The position numbers were made by a program, and so were the translations under genes. A stretch of 12,491 nucleotides of DNA from JANLTP01 sp031363055 (lineage in GTDB: Bacteria > Pseudomonadota > Gammaproteobacteria > Burkholderiales > Burkholderiaceae_E). Location of the stretch: positions 1-12,491 of the forward strand of contig JANLTP010000035.1 in assembly GCA_031363055.1 (NCBI GenBank). The letters are read 5' to 3'. Shown piece by piece: positions 6,545-12,491 of the stretch (position 1 is the stretch's first letter; each line of letters opens with the position of its first letter). Under the pieces are notes generated by a model. That model had not been told where the DNA came from, searched no databases, and saw only the letters and a program-made list of their open reading frames with translations.

Positions 6545-7246
6545 TTACTTTCTCGGACGGGTGCCGACGACTTCGATCTCGACACGGCGGTTTTTAGCCT
6601 TGCCTGCCTTGGTCTTGTTGTCTGCAACGGGCTGCTTCTCGCCTTTGCCTTCAGTGTATACACGGTTGGCTTCAACACCTTTGCTCACCATGTACGCCTT
6701 GACGGCTTCAGCACGACGCACCGACAGCTTCTGGTTGAACTTGTCGGAACCGTCGCTATCGGTATGACCGACGGCGATAATCACTTCAAGTGCCAAACCC
6801 TTCAGCTTGCTGGTCAGATCGTCCAGCTTTGCTTTGCCTTCCGGTTTCAACACAGCCTTGTTCACGTCAAAGAACGCGTCGGCTGCGAAGGTCACCTTCT
6901 CTGCTGCCGGCGGGGGCGGCGGAGGCGGTGGCGGCGGGGGCGGAGCAGGCGGAGCTGCTGGCGGCGGCGGTGGCGGGGGTGGCGGCGGTGGCGGCGGCGG
7001 CGGCGGGGGTGGCGGCTTCGGAATCAGATCCGCGTCGCAACCCGGTTGTGCGTTGGCCGGGGTCCAGAACGCCGTACGCCAGCAAAGGCCGAACGGATCA
7101 ACAACGACATTGCCATCTGGGCTCGTTACATACCCACTTTGACCCGGAACAGCTTTGGGGCTGCCCTGAGCAAAAGTACCCGTAGTCGCACTTGCCGCCA
7201 ACAGCGCGGATGCGACCAGGGAGGCCACTTTCACCGATTTCTTCAT
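6545..7246 (-). CDS. ompA: OmpA-family outer membrane protein, barrel-less, with polyproline hinge
   Basis: This protein ties the outer membrane to peptidoglycan. From the ATG at 7246 it has 233 residues: a signal peptide (1-26, cut after TFA), a short N-terminal region (27-77) with GLCWRTAFWTPANAQPGC holding two cysteines (55 and 70), a proline hinge (78-113) and a C-terminal OmpA/MotB domain (about 117-227). The last has GHTDSDGS at 160-167, NQKLSVRRAEAV at 171-182, ADNKTKAGKAKNRRVEIEV at 208-226, the usual peptidoglycan-binding signature. There is no eight-strand beta-barrel as in E. coli OmpA; this short form is typical of Burkholderiales. I chose 7246 over the upstream GTG at 7258 because GAGGAGA (7250-7256) sits correctly before the ATG and covers the GTG. 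It follows mtaD on the same strand and is closed off by two hairpins. Confidence 0.93.
   Translation of the reverse strand: MKKSVKVASLVASALLAASATTGTFAQGSPKAVPGQSGYVTSPDGNVVVDPFGLCWRTAFWTPANAQPGCDADLIPKPPPPPPPPPPPPPPPPPPPAAPPAPPPPPPPPPPPPAAEKVTFAADAFFDVNKAVLKPEGKAKLDDLTSKLKGLALEVIIAVGHTDSDGSDKFNQKLSVRRAEAVKAYMVSKGVEANRVYTEGKGEKQPVADNKTKAGKAKNRRVEIEVVGTRPRK
6908..7015 (-). repeat. CCN triplet tract encoding the OmpA proline hinge
   Basis: Thirty-six codons encode 19 prolines, two alanines, two prolines, one alanine and 12 prolines. Codons are mostly CCG with scattered CCA, CCC and CCT, so the tract is a degenerate trinucleotide repeat. In-frame length change by slippage is plausible. On the plus strand the same bases would read as polyglycine, which is not a gene. 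Confidence 0.9.
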
Positions 7247-7249
7247 GTT

Positions 7250-7256
7250 TCTCCTC
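7250..7256 (-). promoter_or_regulatory. Ribosome binding site fixing the ompA start
   Basis: GAGGAGA on the minus strand lies 3 nt before the ATG at 7246. It overlaps the alternative GTG at 7256-7258 and so argues against that start. Confidence 0.8.
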
Positions 7257-7277
7257 ACGGTAGAGATTCAGGCTCGA

Positions 7278-7331
7278 GGCTAGCCGGCACTGAGATGCAA
7301 TGGGAAAAGCCCCTAAGAATCCCGGCTAGCC
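7278..7331. repeat. 10-bp perfect inverted repeat around the mtaD stop codon
   Basis: GGCTAGCCGG (7278-7287) and CCGGCTAGCC (7322-7331) are exact reverse complements separated by 34 bp. Each contains the palindrome GGCTAGCC. One arm lies in the mtaD-ompA gap and the other in the last codons of mtaD. No T-run follows on either strand, so it does not look like an intrinsic terminator. It may be a paired operator near the ompA promoter, or chance. Confidence 0.55.
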
Positions 7332-8650
7332 GACAAAAATTCGCCGACTCGATTGTGCCATAGGCGGCTGCGAGCAGCCACTTCTGCGACGGCAGATGCT
7401 GCATCCGAGGCAACAAGCTGTCGCATGTTAACAACAAGATTTCCATTTATCCACACTTCTGAGACCGCTTCGCGGCCGGCGGCGTAGATCAGATGCGAAT
7501 CAGCATCAATAACCGGCTGTAAATGGATGCCTGACAGATCAACGGTCACCAAATCGGCCGCTTTTCCGGGCTCAATCGAACCGATTCGGTCGCCCAGGCC
7601 CAGGGCCTGGGCGCCGGCCAAGGTCGCTGCCCTCAAAGTGTGGTGCGCCGGCCACACGGTTGCGTCACCGCTGGTCCCCTTGGCCAGCAGAGCGGCCGTT
7701 CGAGCTTCGGAAAACAGGTCCAGCCGGTTATTGCTGGCCGAACCGTCAGTACCGATTCCGACATTGACACCGCGCCGCGCCAGTTCAGCGACCGGCGACA
7801 TTCCGCTGGCCAGTTTCAGGTTCGAATGCGGGCAATGGGCCACCGAAGCGCCGCTTTCGGCCAACAGGTCGATATCGGCGCGATCAAGATGCACCGCGTG
7901 AACGGCAATCAGATCGGGCCCAACCAGGCCAAGCTCCATCAGGCGCTGCAAAGGCCGCTTGCCATACTGTTTAACACTTTCCTGAATTTCGAAGGCAGTT
8001 TCGTGCAGGTGCGTGTGAATCGGCAGGCCCAGTTCTGCGGCCAGGCTCGCGACCCGACGAAAGCTTTGATCGGAGACCGAATACGGCGCATGCGGCGCCA
8101 ATGCGAACCGGATCAGGTTCTGGTCGCGCATTGAATCGCGCAACTCCAGGCCCTTGCGCAAATATTCGTCGGGACCGCTGCCATAGGCCGACGGGAACTC
8201 AAAAACCACGATGCCGAGCGTTGCGCGCATGCCCAGAGCAAGCGCTGCGCGCGCGCATTGCTCGGGGAAGAAATACATATCGTTAAAGCAAGTGATGCCG
8301 CCCAACAGCATTTCATGGGCGGCCAGCAGGGCACCGTCATAGACGAACTCGGGGCCCACCAATTGGCTCTCCAGCGGCCAGATTCGCTCGCTTAACCAGC
8401 GCTCGAGCGGCATATCGTCGCCAGTGCCTCTTAGTAGCGACATCGCCGCATGACTGTGCAGGTTGACCAGACCAGGAATCAGCGCCTTGCCGGGTAACTC
8501 GGTGCGCTTGGCGGTCGGCCAGCGCTGCAGCGCTTCGCTGTTCGGCAGGACCGCAACAATGTTGCCTTGTGAAATCGCAACCGTGTGTTCGGTCAGCACC
8601 ACGTTCACCGGATTAACCGGAATCACCCACTGCGCACGCAACAGCTCCAT
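7313..8650 (-). CDS. mtaD: 5-methylthioadenosine / S-adenosylhomocysteine deaminase (TRZ/ATZ family amidohydrolase)
   Basis: The 445-residue protein is a metal-dependent amidohydrolase of the TRZ/ATZ group. The MtaD branch deaminates methylthioadenosine and S-adenosylhomocysteine to inosine forms, for salvage of SAM by-products in the cytoplasm. Metal-site elements are in order: LHSH (H65, H67) followed by AAMSLLRG, HTHLHET (212-218), HAVH (251-254), HCPHSN (272-277) and GIGTDG with D302. The C-terminus closes the small beta domain (IEPGKAADLVTVDL, then VWINGNLVV). Length is normal. The ATG at 8650 has AAGG about 9 nt upstream. The gene is divergent from gyrA and is followed after 66 bp by ompA. 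Other members of the family act on guanine, chlorohydrolase substrates or other aminopurines, so exact substrate is inferred from similarity, with the nearby SAM-using ubiG as mild support. Confidence 0.87.
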   Translation of the reverse strand: MELLRAQWVIPVNPVNVVLTEHTVAISQGNIVAVLPNSEALQRWPTAKRTELPGKALIPGLVNLHSHAAMSLLRGTGDDMPLERWLSERIWPLESQLVGPEFVYDGALLAAHEMLLGGITCFNDMYFFPEQCARAALALGMRATLGIVVFEFPSAYGSGPDEYLRKGLELRDSMRDQNLIRFALAPHAPYSVSDQSFRRVASLAAELGLPIHTHLHETAFEIQESVKQYGKRPLQRLMELGLVGPDLIAVHAVHLDRADIDLLAESGASVAHCPHSNLKLASGMSPVAELARRGVNVGIGTDGSASNNRLDLFSEARTAALLAKGTSGDATVWPAHHTLRAATLAGAQALGLGDRIGSIEPGKAADLVTVDLSGIHLQPVIDADSHLIYAAGREAVSEVWINGNLVVNMRQLVASDAASAVAEVAARSRLWHNRVGEFLSASRDS

Positions 8651-8721
8651 CGACTGGCCTTGTCATCCTGACTCGCAACTGATCATTTAATCATGAGGCA
8701 CTCGGTTGAGTAAGCCATACA

Positions 8722-8730
8722 TGTTAAAAT
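8722..8730 (+). promoter_or_regulatory. Possible extended -10 promoter of gyrA
   Basis: TGTTAAAAT is an extended -10 (TG-N-TAAAAT). The bases 17 bp upstream (TCGGTT) are a poor -35, as can be tolerated with an extended -10. It would give a gyrA leader of roughly 95 nt containing the 14-bp repeats. The divergent mtaD promoter should lie in the same 180-bp gap, but I cannot place it. Confidence 0.4.
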
Positions 8731-8740
8731 TCAAGGCTTT

Positions 8741-8795
8741 ACCTGATTTTCTTCCCTGATTTTTCGTCCCGGTATTTCCATCCCTGACTTTCCGC
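8741..8795 (+). repeat. Four ~14-bp tandem repeats in the gyrA leader
   Basis: Units are ACCTGATTTTCTT (8741-8753, one base shorter), CCCTGATTTTTCGT (8754-8767), CCCGGTATTTCCAT (8768-8781) and CCCTGACTTTCCGC (8782-8795). The first and last match the second at 11 of 14 positions, the third at 9. The array is pyrimidine-rich and ends 35 bp before the gyrA ATG, inside the expected 5' untranslated region. Confidence 0.7.
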
Positions 8796-8830
8796 AATTT
8801 CGCCAGAGTTAAAAAGCAAGCCGCCCATCA

Positions 8831-11518
8831 ATGGACCAATTCGCCAAAGAAACCCTACCCATCAGCCTCGAAGAGGAGATGCGTCGGTCCTACCTTGACT
8901 ATGCCATGAGCGTAATCGTTGGGCGTGCCTTGCCGGATGTTCGCGATGGTCTGAAGCCCGTGCATCGCCGCGTGCTGTTCGCGATGCACGAGTCGAATAA
9001 CGTCTGGAACCGGCCCTACGTCAAGTGCGCGCGGGTGGTCGGCGAGGTCATGGGCAAGTATCACCCGCACGGTGACAGCGCCATTTACGACACCCTGGTT
9101 CGTATGGCGCAGGATTTTTCGCTGCGTTATCCGCTGGTCGATGGTCAGGGCAACTTCGGTTCGGTCGACGGCGACAACCCGGCGGCCATGCGCTATACCG
9201 AATGCCGGCTCGGGAAAATCGCTGCTGAACTGCTGTCGGATCTGGATCGTGACACGGTTGATTTCCAGCCGAACTACGACGGCAAAGAACATGAGCCGAT
9301 GGTGCTGCCGGCGCGTATTCCGAACCTGCTGATCAACGGCTCATCGGGCATTGCGGTCGGCATGGCGACCAATATTCCGCCGCATAACCTCAGCGAAGTC
9401 ATTGATGCCTGTCAGTTGTTGCTGCGTAATCCTGAAACCAGCATTGACGAAATCATCGAAATCATTCCGGCGCCGGACTTCCCGACGGCCGCCACCATCT
9501 ATGGTGTGTCGGGCGTCAGGGAGGGTTATCGGACCGGGCGCGGGCGTTGCGTCATGCGGGCGAAGACGCACTTCGAGGACATGGATCGCGGCCAGCGCAG
9601 CTCGATCATCGTCGACGAGTTGCCCTATCAGGTCAATAAGCGCTTGCTGCTCGAGCGCATGGCTGAACAGGTCAATGAGAAGAAACTTGAGGGCATTTCG
9701 GACATTCGCGACGAGTCCGACAAGTCCGGTATGCGCGTGGTCATTGAGCTGAAGCGCGGCGAAGTTCCCGAAGTGGTGCTCAACAATCTGTACAAGCAGA
9801 CGCAACTGCAGGATTCGTTTGGCATGAATATGGTGGCGCTGGTCGATGGCCAGCCGCGCCTCTTGAATATCAAGCAGATGCTCGACGCTTTTCTGTCGCA
9901 TCGACGTGAGGTGGTCACTCGCCGCACCATATTTGAACTGCGCAAGGCCCGTGATCGCGGCCATGTTCTGGAGGGCTTGGCGGTTGCCATTGCCAACGTT
10001 GACGAGATGATCGAAATGATCAAGGCCTCGCCAACCCCACCGATTGCCAAGGAGCGCCTGATGGCGCATCCCTGGCGTGCCGGTGTTGCGCAGGAAATGG
10101 TTGAGCGCGCTGGCGTCGAGATCAGCGCGTTTCGTCCCGAAGGGCTCGATCCCGAGCTGGGGCTGCGCCGCGACGCCAACCAGGGCGGCGAAAACGCTAC
10201 CTACCGACTCTCCGAAGTGCAGGCGCAGGAAATCCTGCAAATGCGCTTGCAGCGACTGACCGGACTCGAGCAGGATCGTATCGTCTCGGAATATCGCGAA
10301 GTGATTGGGCAGATCATTGATCTGATCGATACCCTGAACAAACCCGAGCGTATCACTCAGGTCATCCAGGATGAGTTGGCCGCTATCAAGCTTGAGTTTG
10401 GCGATGCGCGTCGCTCGGTGATCGAGTTCAACGCGACCGAACTGGACACCGAAGATCTGATCACGCCGCAAGACATGGTGGTGACCTTGTCGCACTCCGG
10501 CTATATCAAGAGTCAGCCGCTGTCCGAGTACCGCGCCCAAAAGCGCGGCGGCCGTGGCAAGCAGGCGGCAGCGACCAAGGACGAAGACTGGATCGATCAG
10601 CTTTTTATTGCCAACACGCACGACATGATCCTGTGTTTTTCGGATCGCGGTAGGGTCTACTGGATCAAGGTTTGGGAAGTGCCGCAGGGCACGCGTAATT
10701 CACGGGGCCGGCCGATCGTCAACTTGTTTCCGCTGGTCGAAAACGAAAAGATCACCGTGGTCTTGCCGGTCAAGACCTTTGATGAACAGCACTTCGTATT
10801 CATGTCGACCAGTCTGGGCACCGTCAAAAAGACGCCGCTGACCGATTTTTCGAATCCGCGCAAGGCCGGCATCATTGCGGTCGATCTGGACGAAGGCGAT
10901 TTTCTGATCGGCGTTGCGGTCACCGACGGCACGCATGACGTCATGTTGTTCTCGGACTCCGGCAAGGCGGTGCGCTTTGACGAGAACGATGTCCGGCCGA
11001 TGGGTCGCGGCGCACGCGGCGTGCGCGGCATGATGCTCGACGACGGCCAGGTGGTCATCGCCATGCTGGTGGCCGAAAACGAACAGCAATCCGTGTTGAC
11101 GGCGACCGCCAACGGTTATGGCAAGCGCACATCGATCGTCGAGTACACGCGCCATGGGCGAGGTACCAAGGGCATGATCGCGATCCAGACCTCCGATCGC
11201 AATGGCAAGGTGGTGGCGGCGGTGTTGGTCACCGAAAAAGACGAGATCATGCTGATCACAACCGGCGGTGTGTTGGTGCGCACGCGGGTATCCGAAATTC
11301 GCGAAATGGGTCGTGCCACGCAGGGCGTGACGCTGATTTCGATTGATGAAGGCACCAAGCTGTCCGGCGTACAACGCGTCGTGGAGACTGATACGCTTGA
11401 CGTCGAAGGCCTGGCCGTTGAGGATGCCGACGCTGCTGGTGTGGCATTGGCCACCGACGCGCCCAACGATGCAGGTAAAGTTGAGCCGGACGACGAAGGT
11501 GCGCCAACCGACGCTTGA
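8831..11518 (+). CDS. gyrA: DNA gyrase subunit A
   Basis: GyrA is the breakage-reunion subunit that, with GyrB, introduces negative supercoils using ATP. The 895-residue length is normal. The N-terminus (LEEEMRRSYLDYAMSVIVGRALPDVRDGLKPVHRR) is near invariant. Numbering matches E. coli through the active site: catalytic tyrosine Y122 in AMRYTE, and the quinolone-resistance region HPHGDSAIYD with S83 and D87, the residues of sensitive enzymes. The GyrA box QKRGGRGK lies at 570-577 and opens the six-bladed C-terminal DNA-wrapping domain (repeats such as TSLGTVKKTPLTDFSN and SDSGKAVRFDENDVRPMGRGARGVRGM). This box marks gyrase rather than topoisomerase IV ParC. The tail is acidic, as usual. The ATG at 8831 has no clear Shine-Dalgarno (only AAAAAGCAAG upstream), yet the N-terminus is exact for the family. 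pheA follows after 23 bp. Confidence 0.99.
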   Translation: MDQFAKETLPISLEEEMRRSYLDYAMSVIVGRALPDVRDGLKPVHRRVLFAMHESNNVWNRPYVKCARVVGEVMGKYHPHGDSAIYDTLVRMAQDFSLRYPLVDGQGNFGSVDGDNPAAMRYTECRLGKIAAELLSDLDRDTVDFQPNYDGKEHEPMVLPARIPNLLINGSSGIAVGMATNIPPHNLSEVIDACQLLLRNPETSIDEIIEIIPAPDFPTAATIYGVSGVREGYRTGRGRCVMRAKTHFEDMDRGQRSSIIVDELPYQVNKRLLLERMAEQVNEKKLEGISDIRDESDKSGMRVVIELKRGEVPEVVLNNLYKQTQLQDSFGMNMVALVDGQPRLLNIKQMLDAFLSHRREVVTRRTIFELRKARDRGHVLEGLAVAIANVDEMIEMIKASPTPPIAKERLMAHPWRAGVAQEMVERAGVEISAFRPEGLDPELGLRRDANQGGENATYRLSEVQAQEILQMRLQRLTGLEQDRIVSEYREVIGQIIDLIDTLNKPERITQVIQDELAAIKLEFGDARRSVIEFNATELDTEDLITPQDMVVTLSHSGYIKSQPLSEYRAQKRGGRGKQAAATKDEDWIDQLFIANTHDMILCFSDRGRVYWIKVWEVPQGTRNSRGRPIVNLFPLVENEKITVVLPVKTFDEQHFVFMSTSLGTVKKTPLTDFSNPRKAGIIAVDLDEGDFLIGVAVTDGTHDVMLFSDSGKAVRFDENDVRPMGRGARGVRGMMLDDGQVVIAMLVAENEQQSVLTATANGYGKRTSIVEYTRHGRGTKGMIAIQTSDRNGKVVAAVLVTEKDEIMLITTGGVLVRTRVSEIREMGRATQGVTLISIDEGTKLSGVQRVVETDTLDVEGLAVEDADAAGVALATDAPNDAGKVEPDDEGAPTDA

Positions 11519-11523
11519 GGAGG
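11517..11523 (+). promoter_or_regulatory. Shine-Dalgarno-like site at the gyrA/pheA junction
   Basis: GAGGAGG overlaps the gyrA stop codon and ends 18 nt before the pheA ATG, longer than the usual 5-10. No in-frame ATG, GTG or TTG lies at a better distance. It probably still serves pheA, perhaps with help from translational coupling. Confidence 0.5.
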
Positions 11524-11541
11524 CAGCCGCGCAAACGCATC

Positions 11542-12491
11542 ATGAATAATTCTCAAGACTTGAAGCTTGCGGCCTTGCGCCGCCAGATCGATGCGGTCGA
11601 TGCCAGCATTGTCGCGAGCCTGAACCAGCGCGCGCAACTTGCGCTGGCGGTCGGCAAGGTCAAGCATGAGACCGGCGCGCCGGTTTATCGGCCAGAACGC
11701 GAAGCGCAAGTGTTGCTGAAATTGACCGAAGGCAATGGCGGACCGCTGCCCGATGCCGCACTGGCCGCCATTTATCGCGAAGTGATTTCGGCATGCCGCG
11801 AACTCGAGCGTCGCATGCGCATTGCCTACCTGGGGCCGCCGGGCACCTTCTCGGAGGAGGCGTTGCGCCGGCATTTTGGTGACGGCGTCGAGGCCATCAG
11901 TTGTTCGAGCATCGATGAAGTGTTTCGCGCCACGGAGTCGGGCGCCTGCGATTTCGGAGTTGCACCGATCGAGAATTCCACTGAAGGTGCGGTGAATCGC
12001 ACGATGGACCTACTGCAACACACCGGACTTGAGATCAGTGGCGAGGTGTCCATTCCGATTCGCCATAACTTGCTCGCAGCTACCGCGTCGATTGCCGGCG
12101 TCAGTCGAATCTGCGCACACCCGCAAGCCCTGGCTCAGTGTCAAACATGGCTCGATCGCAACGCAGCGGGTATTGAGCGCGTGCCGGTGTCGAGCAATGC
12201 CGAGGGCGCGCGGCTGGCGTCGATCGAGCCGCACACGGCGGCCATCGCTGGTGAGGGCGCGGCCCGTGTCTATGCTCTGGAATTCGTCGGTCGCAGCATT
12301 CAGGACGATCCGAGCAATCGCACGCGCTTCATCGTGCTTGGCAAGTACCGATGTGCACCGACCGGCGCCGATCAGACTTCGCTGATCCTTTCGGTACCCG
12401 ATCGGGCCGGTGCCGTGCATGCCTTGATCGAACCGTTGGCCCGGCACGGTGTCTCAATGAAACGCTTCGAATCGCGACCGGCGCGCCAGGG
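11542..12491 (+). CDS. pheA: Bifunctional chorismate mutase / prephenate dehydratase (P-protein), 3' end cut
   Basis: PheA converts chorismate to prephenate and then to phenylpyruvate, the committed route to phenylalanine. The 316 visible residues cover the chorismate mutase domain (1-92; by eye the AroQ active-site residues are R13, R30, K41, R53 and E54), the prephenate dehydratase domain (93 to about 270) and most of the ACT regulatory domain. Dehydratase motifs are IAYLGPPGTFSEEA at 94-107, APIENSTEGAV at 141-151 and the catalytic TRF at 261-263 in SNRTRFIVLG. The ACT domain shows a GAVH loop (290-293) and ESRP at 310-313, the phenylalanine-binding motifs, so feedback inhibition by phenylalanine is expected. 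The reading frame is open to the window edge; perhaps 40-50 residues are missing. Relatives often have serC directly upstream; here gyrA is the direct neighbour. Confidence 0.97.
   Translation, partial: MNNSQDLKLAALRRQIDAVDASIVASLNQRAQLALAVGKVKHETGAPVYRPEREAQVLLKLTEGNGGPLPDAALAAIYREVISACRELERRMRIAYLGPPGTFSEEALRRHFGDGVEAISCSSIDEVFRATESGACDFGVAPIENSTEGAVNRTMDLLQHTGLEISGEVSIPIRHNLLAATASIAGVSRICAHPQALAQCQTWLDRNAAGIERVPVSSNAEGARLASIEPHTAAIAGEGAARVYALEFVGRSIQDDPSNRTRFIVLGKYRCAPTGADQTSLILSVPDRAGAVHALIEPLARHGVSMKRFESRPARQ

Noticed and set aside
6807..7142. Plus-strand polyglycine frame
   Set aside because: Reverse complement of the OmpA proline codons, not a glycine-rich protein gene.
6254..7363. 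Plus-strand open frame of 369 codons across ubiG, the hairpins and ompA
   Set aside because: It runs antisense through two well-supported genes and the terminators, and contains an RRWRR-rich stretch that is just the proline tract read backwards.
8897..9200. Quinolone-resistance substitution in GyrA
   Set aside because: S83 and D87 are the residues of sensitive enzymes; no resistance-type change is visible.
9341..10621. Long minus-strand open frame (426 codons) inside gyrA
   Set aside because: It is the complement of highly conserved gyrA codons; its product is rich in H, R and L with no recognisable domain, a typical shadow of a GC-rich gene.
11116..11874. Minus-strand open frame across the gyrA-pheA junction
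   Set aside because: Antisense to two clear genes; no family resemblance.

Overview
The window reads as a chromosomal segment of a betaproteobacterium, most likely Burkholderiales or a near relative. The reasons are a barrel-less OmpA with a proline hinge and the N-terminal CWRT..FWTP..GC signature, the linkage ompA-ubiG-gph next to gyrA-pheA, and a Bug-type tripartite tricarboxylate transporter. These are recognitions by eye; no database search was run. All main genes are intact except pheA, which runs off the right edge.

Layout. (1) 1-228: no gene seen; a short leader with a small direct repeat and a dyad. (2) 229-1254, plus strand: a zinc-free medium-chain dehydrogenase/quinone-oxidoreductase-like enzyme. 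It converges on the next block with a 12-bp gap. (3) 1267-4887, minus strand: a transporter operon read tctC, tctB, tctA and then a small secreted cysteine-rich protein of unknown function. (4) 4993-8650, minus strand: mtaD, ompA, ubiG and gph. ompA is set off from ubiG by two tandem terminator-like hairpins, and ubiG-gph are tightly coupled. (5) 8651-8830: divergent promoter region. (6) 8831-12491, plus strand: gyrA followed after 23 bp by pheA. The serC gene that commonly sits between them in related bacteria is absent.

How the genes work together. TctC captures a small carboxylate in the periplasm and hands it to the TctA/TctB membrane complex. MtaD deaminates 5'-methylthioadenosine or S-adenosylhomocysteine, the by-products of SAM use. 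UbiG is a SAM-dependent O-methyltransferase of ubiquinone synthesis that produces S-adenosylhomocysteine, so the two have a loose metabolic link. Gph removes 2-phosphoglycolate. OmpA ties the outer membrane to peptidoglycan. GyrA supercoils DNA. PheA starts phenylalanine synthesis from chorismate.

The gene content is ordinary. The unusual signal is structural: several of the non-coding gaps, and one signal-peptide coding segment, are built from short degenerate tandem repeats. Unit lengths differ (12, 13, 14, 21 and 30 bp) and unit sequences are unrelated. The clearest are five 13-bp units between tctC and tctB, each carrying a stop codon, and three 21-bp units with a dyad between tctB and tctA. 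I see no CRISPR array, insertion sequence, tRNA, rRNA, phage gene or defence system.
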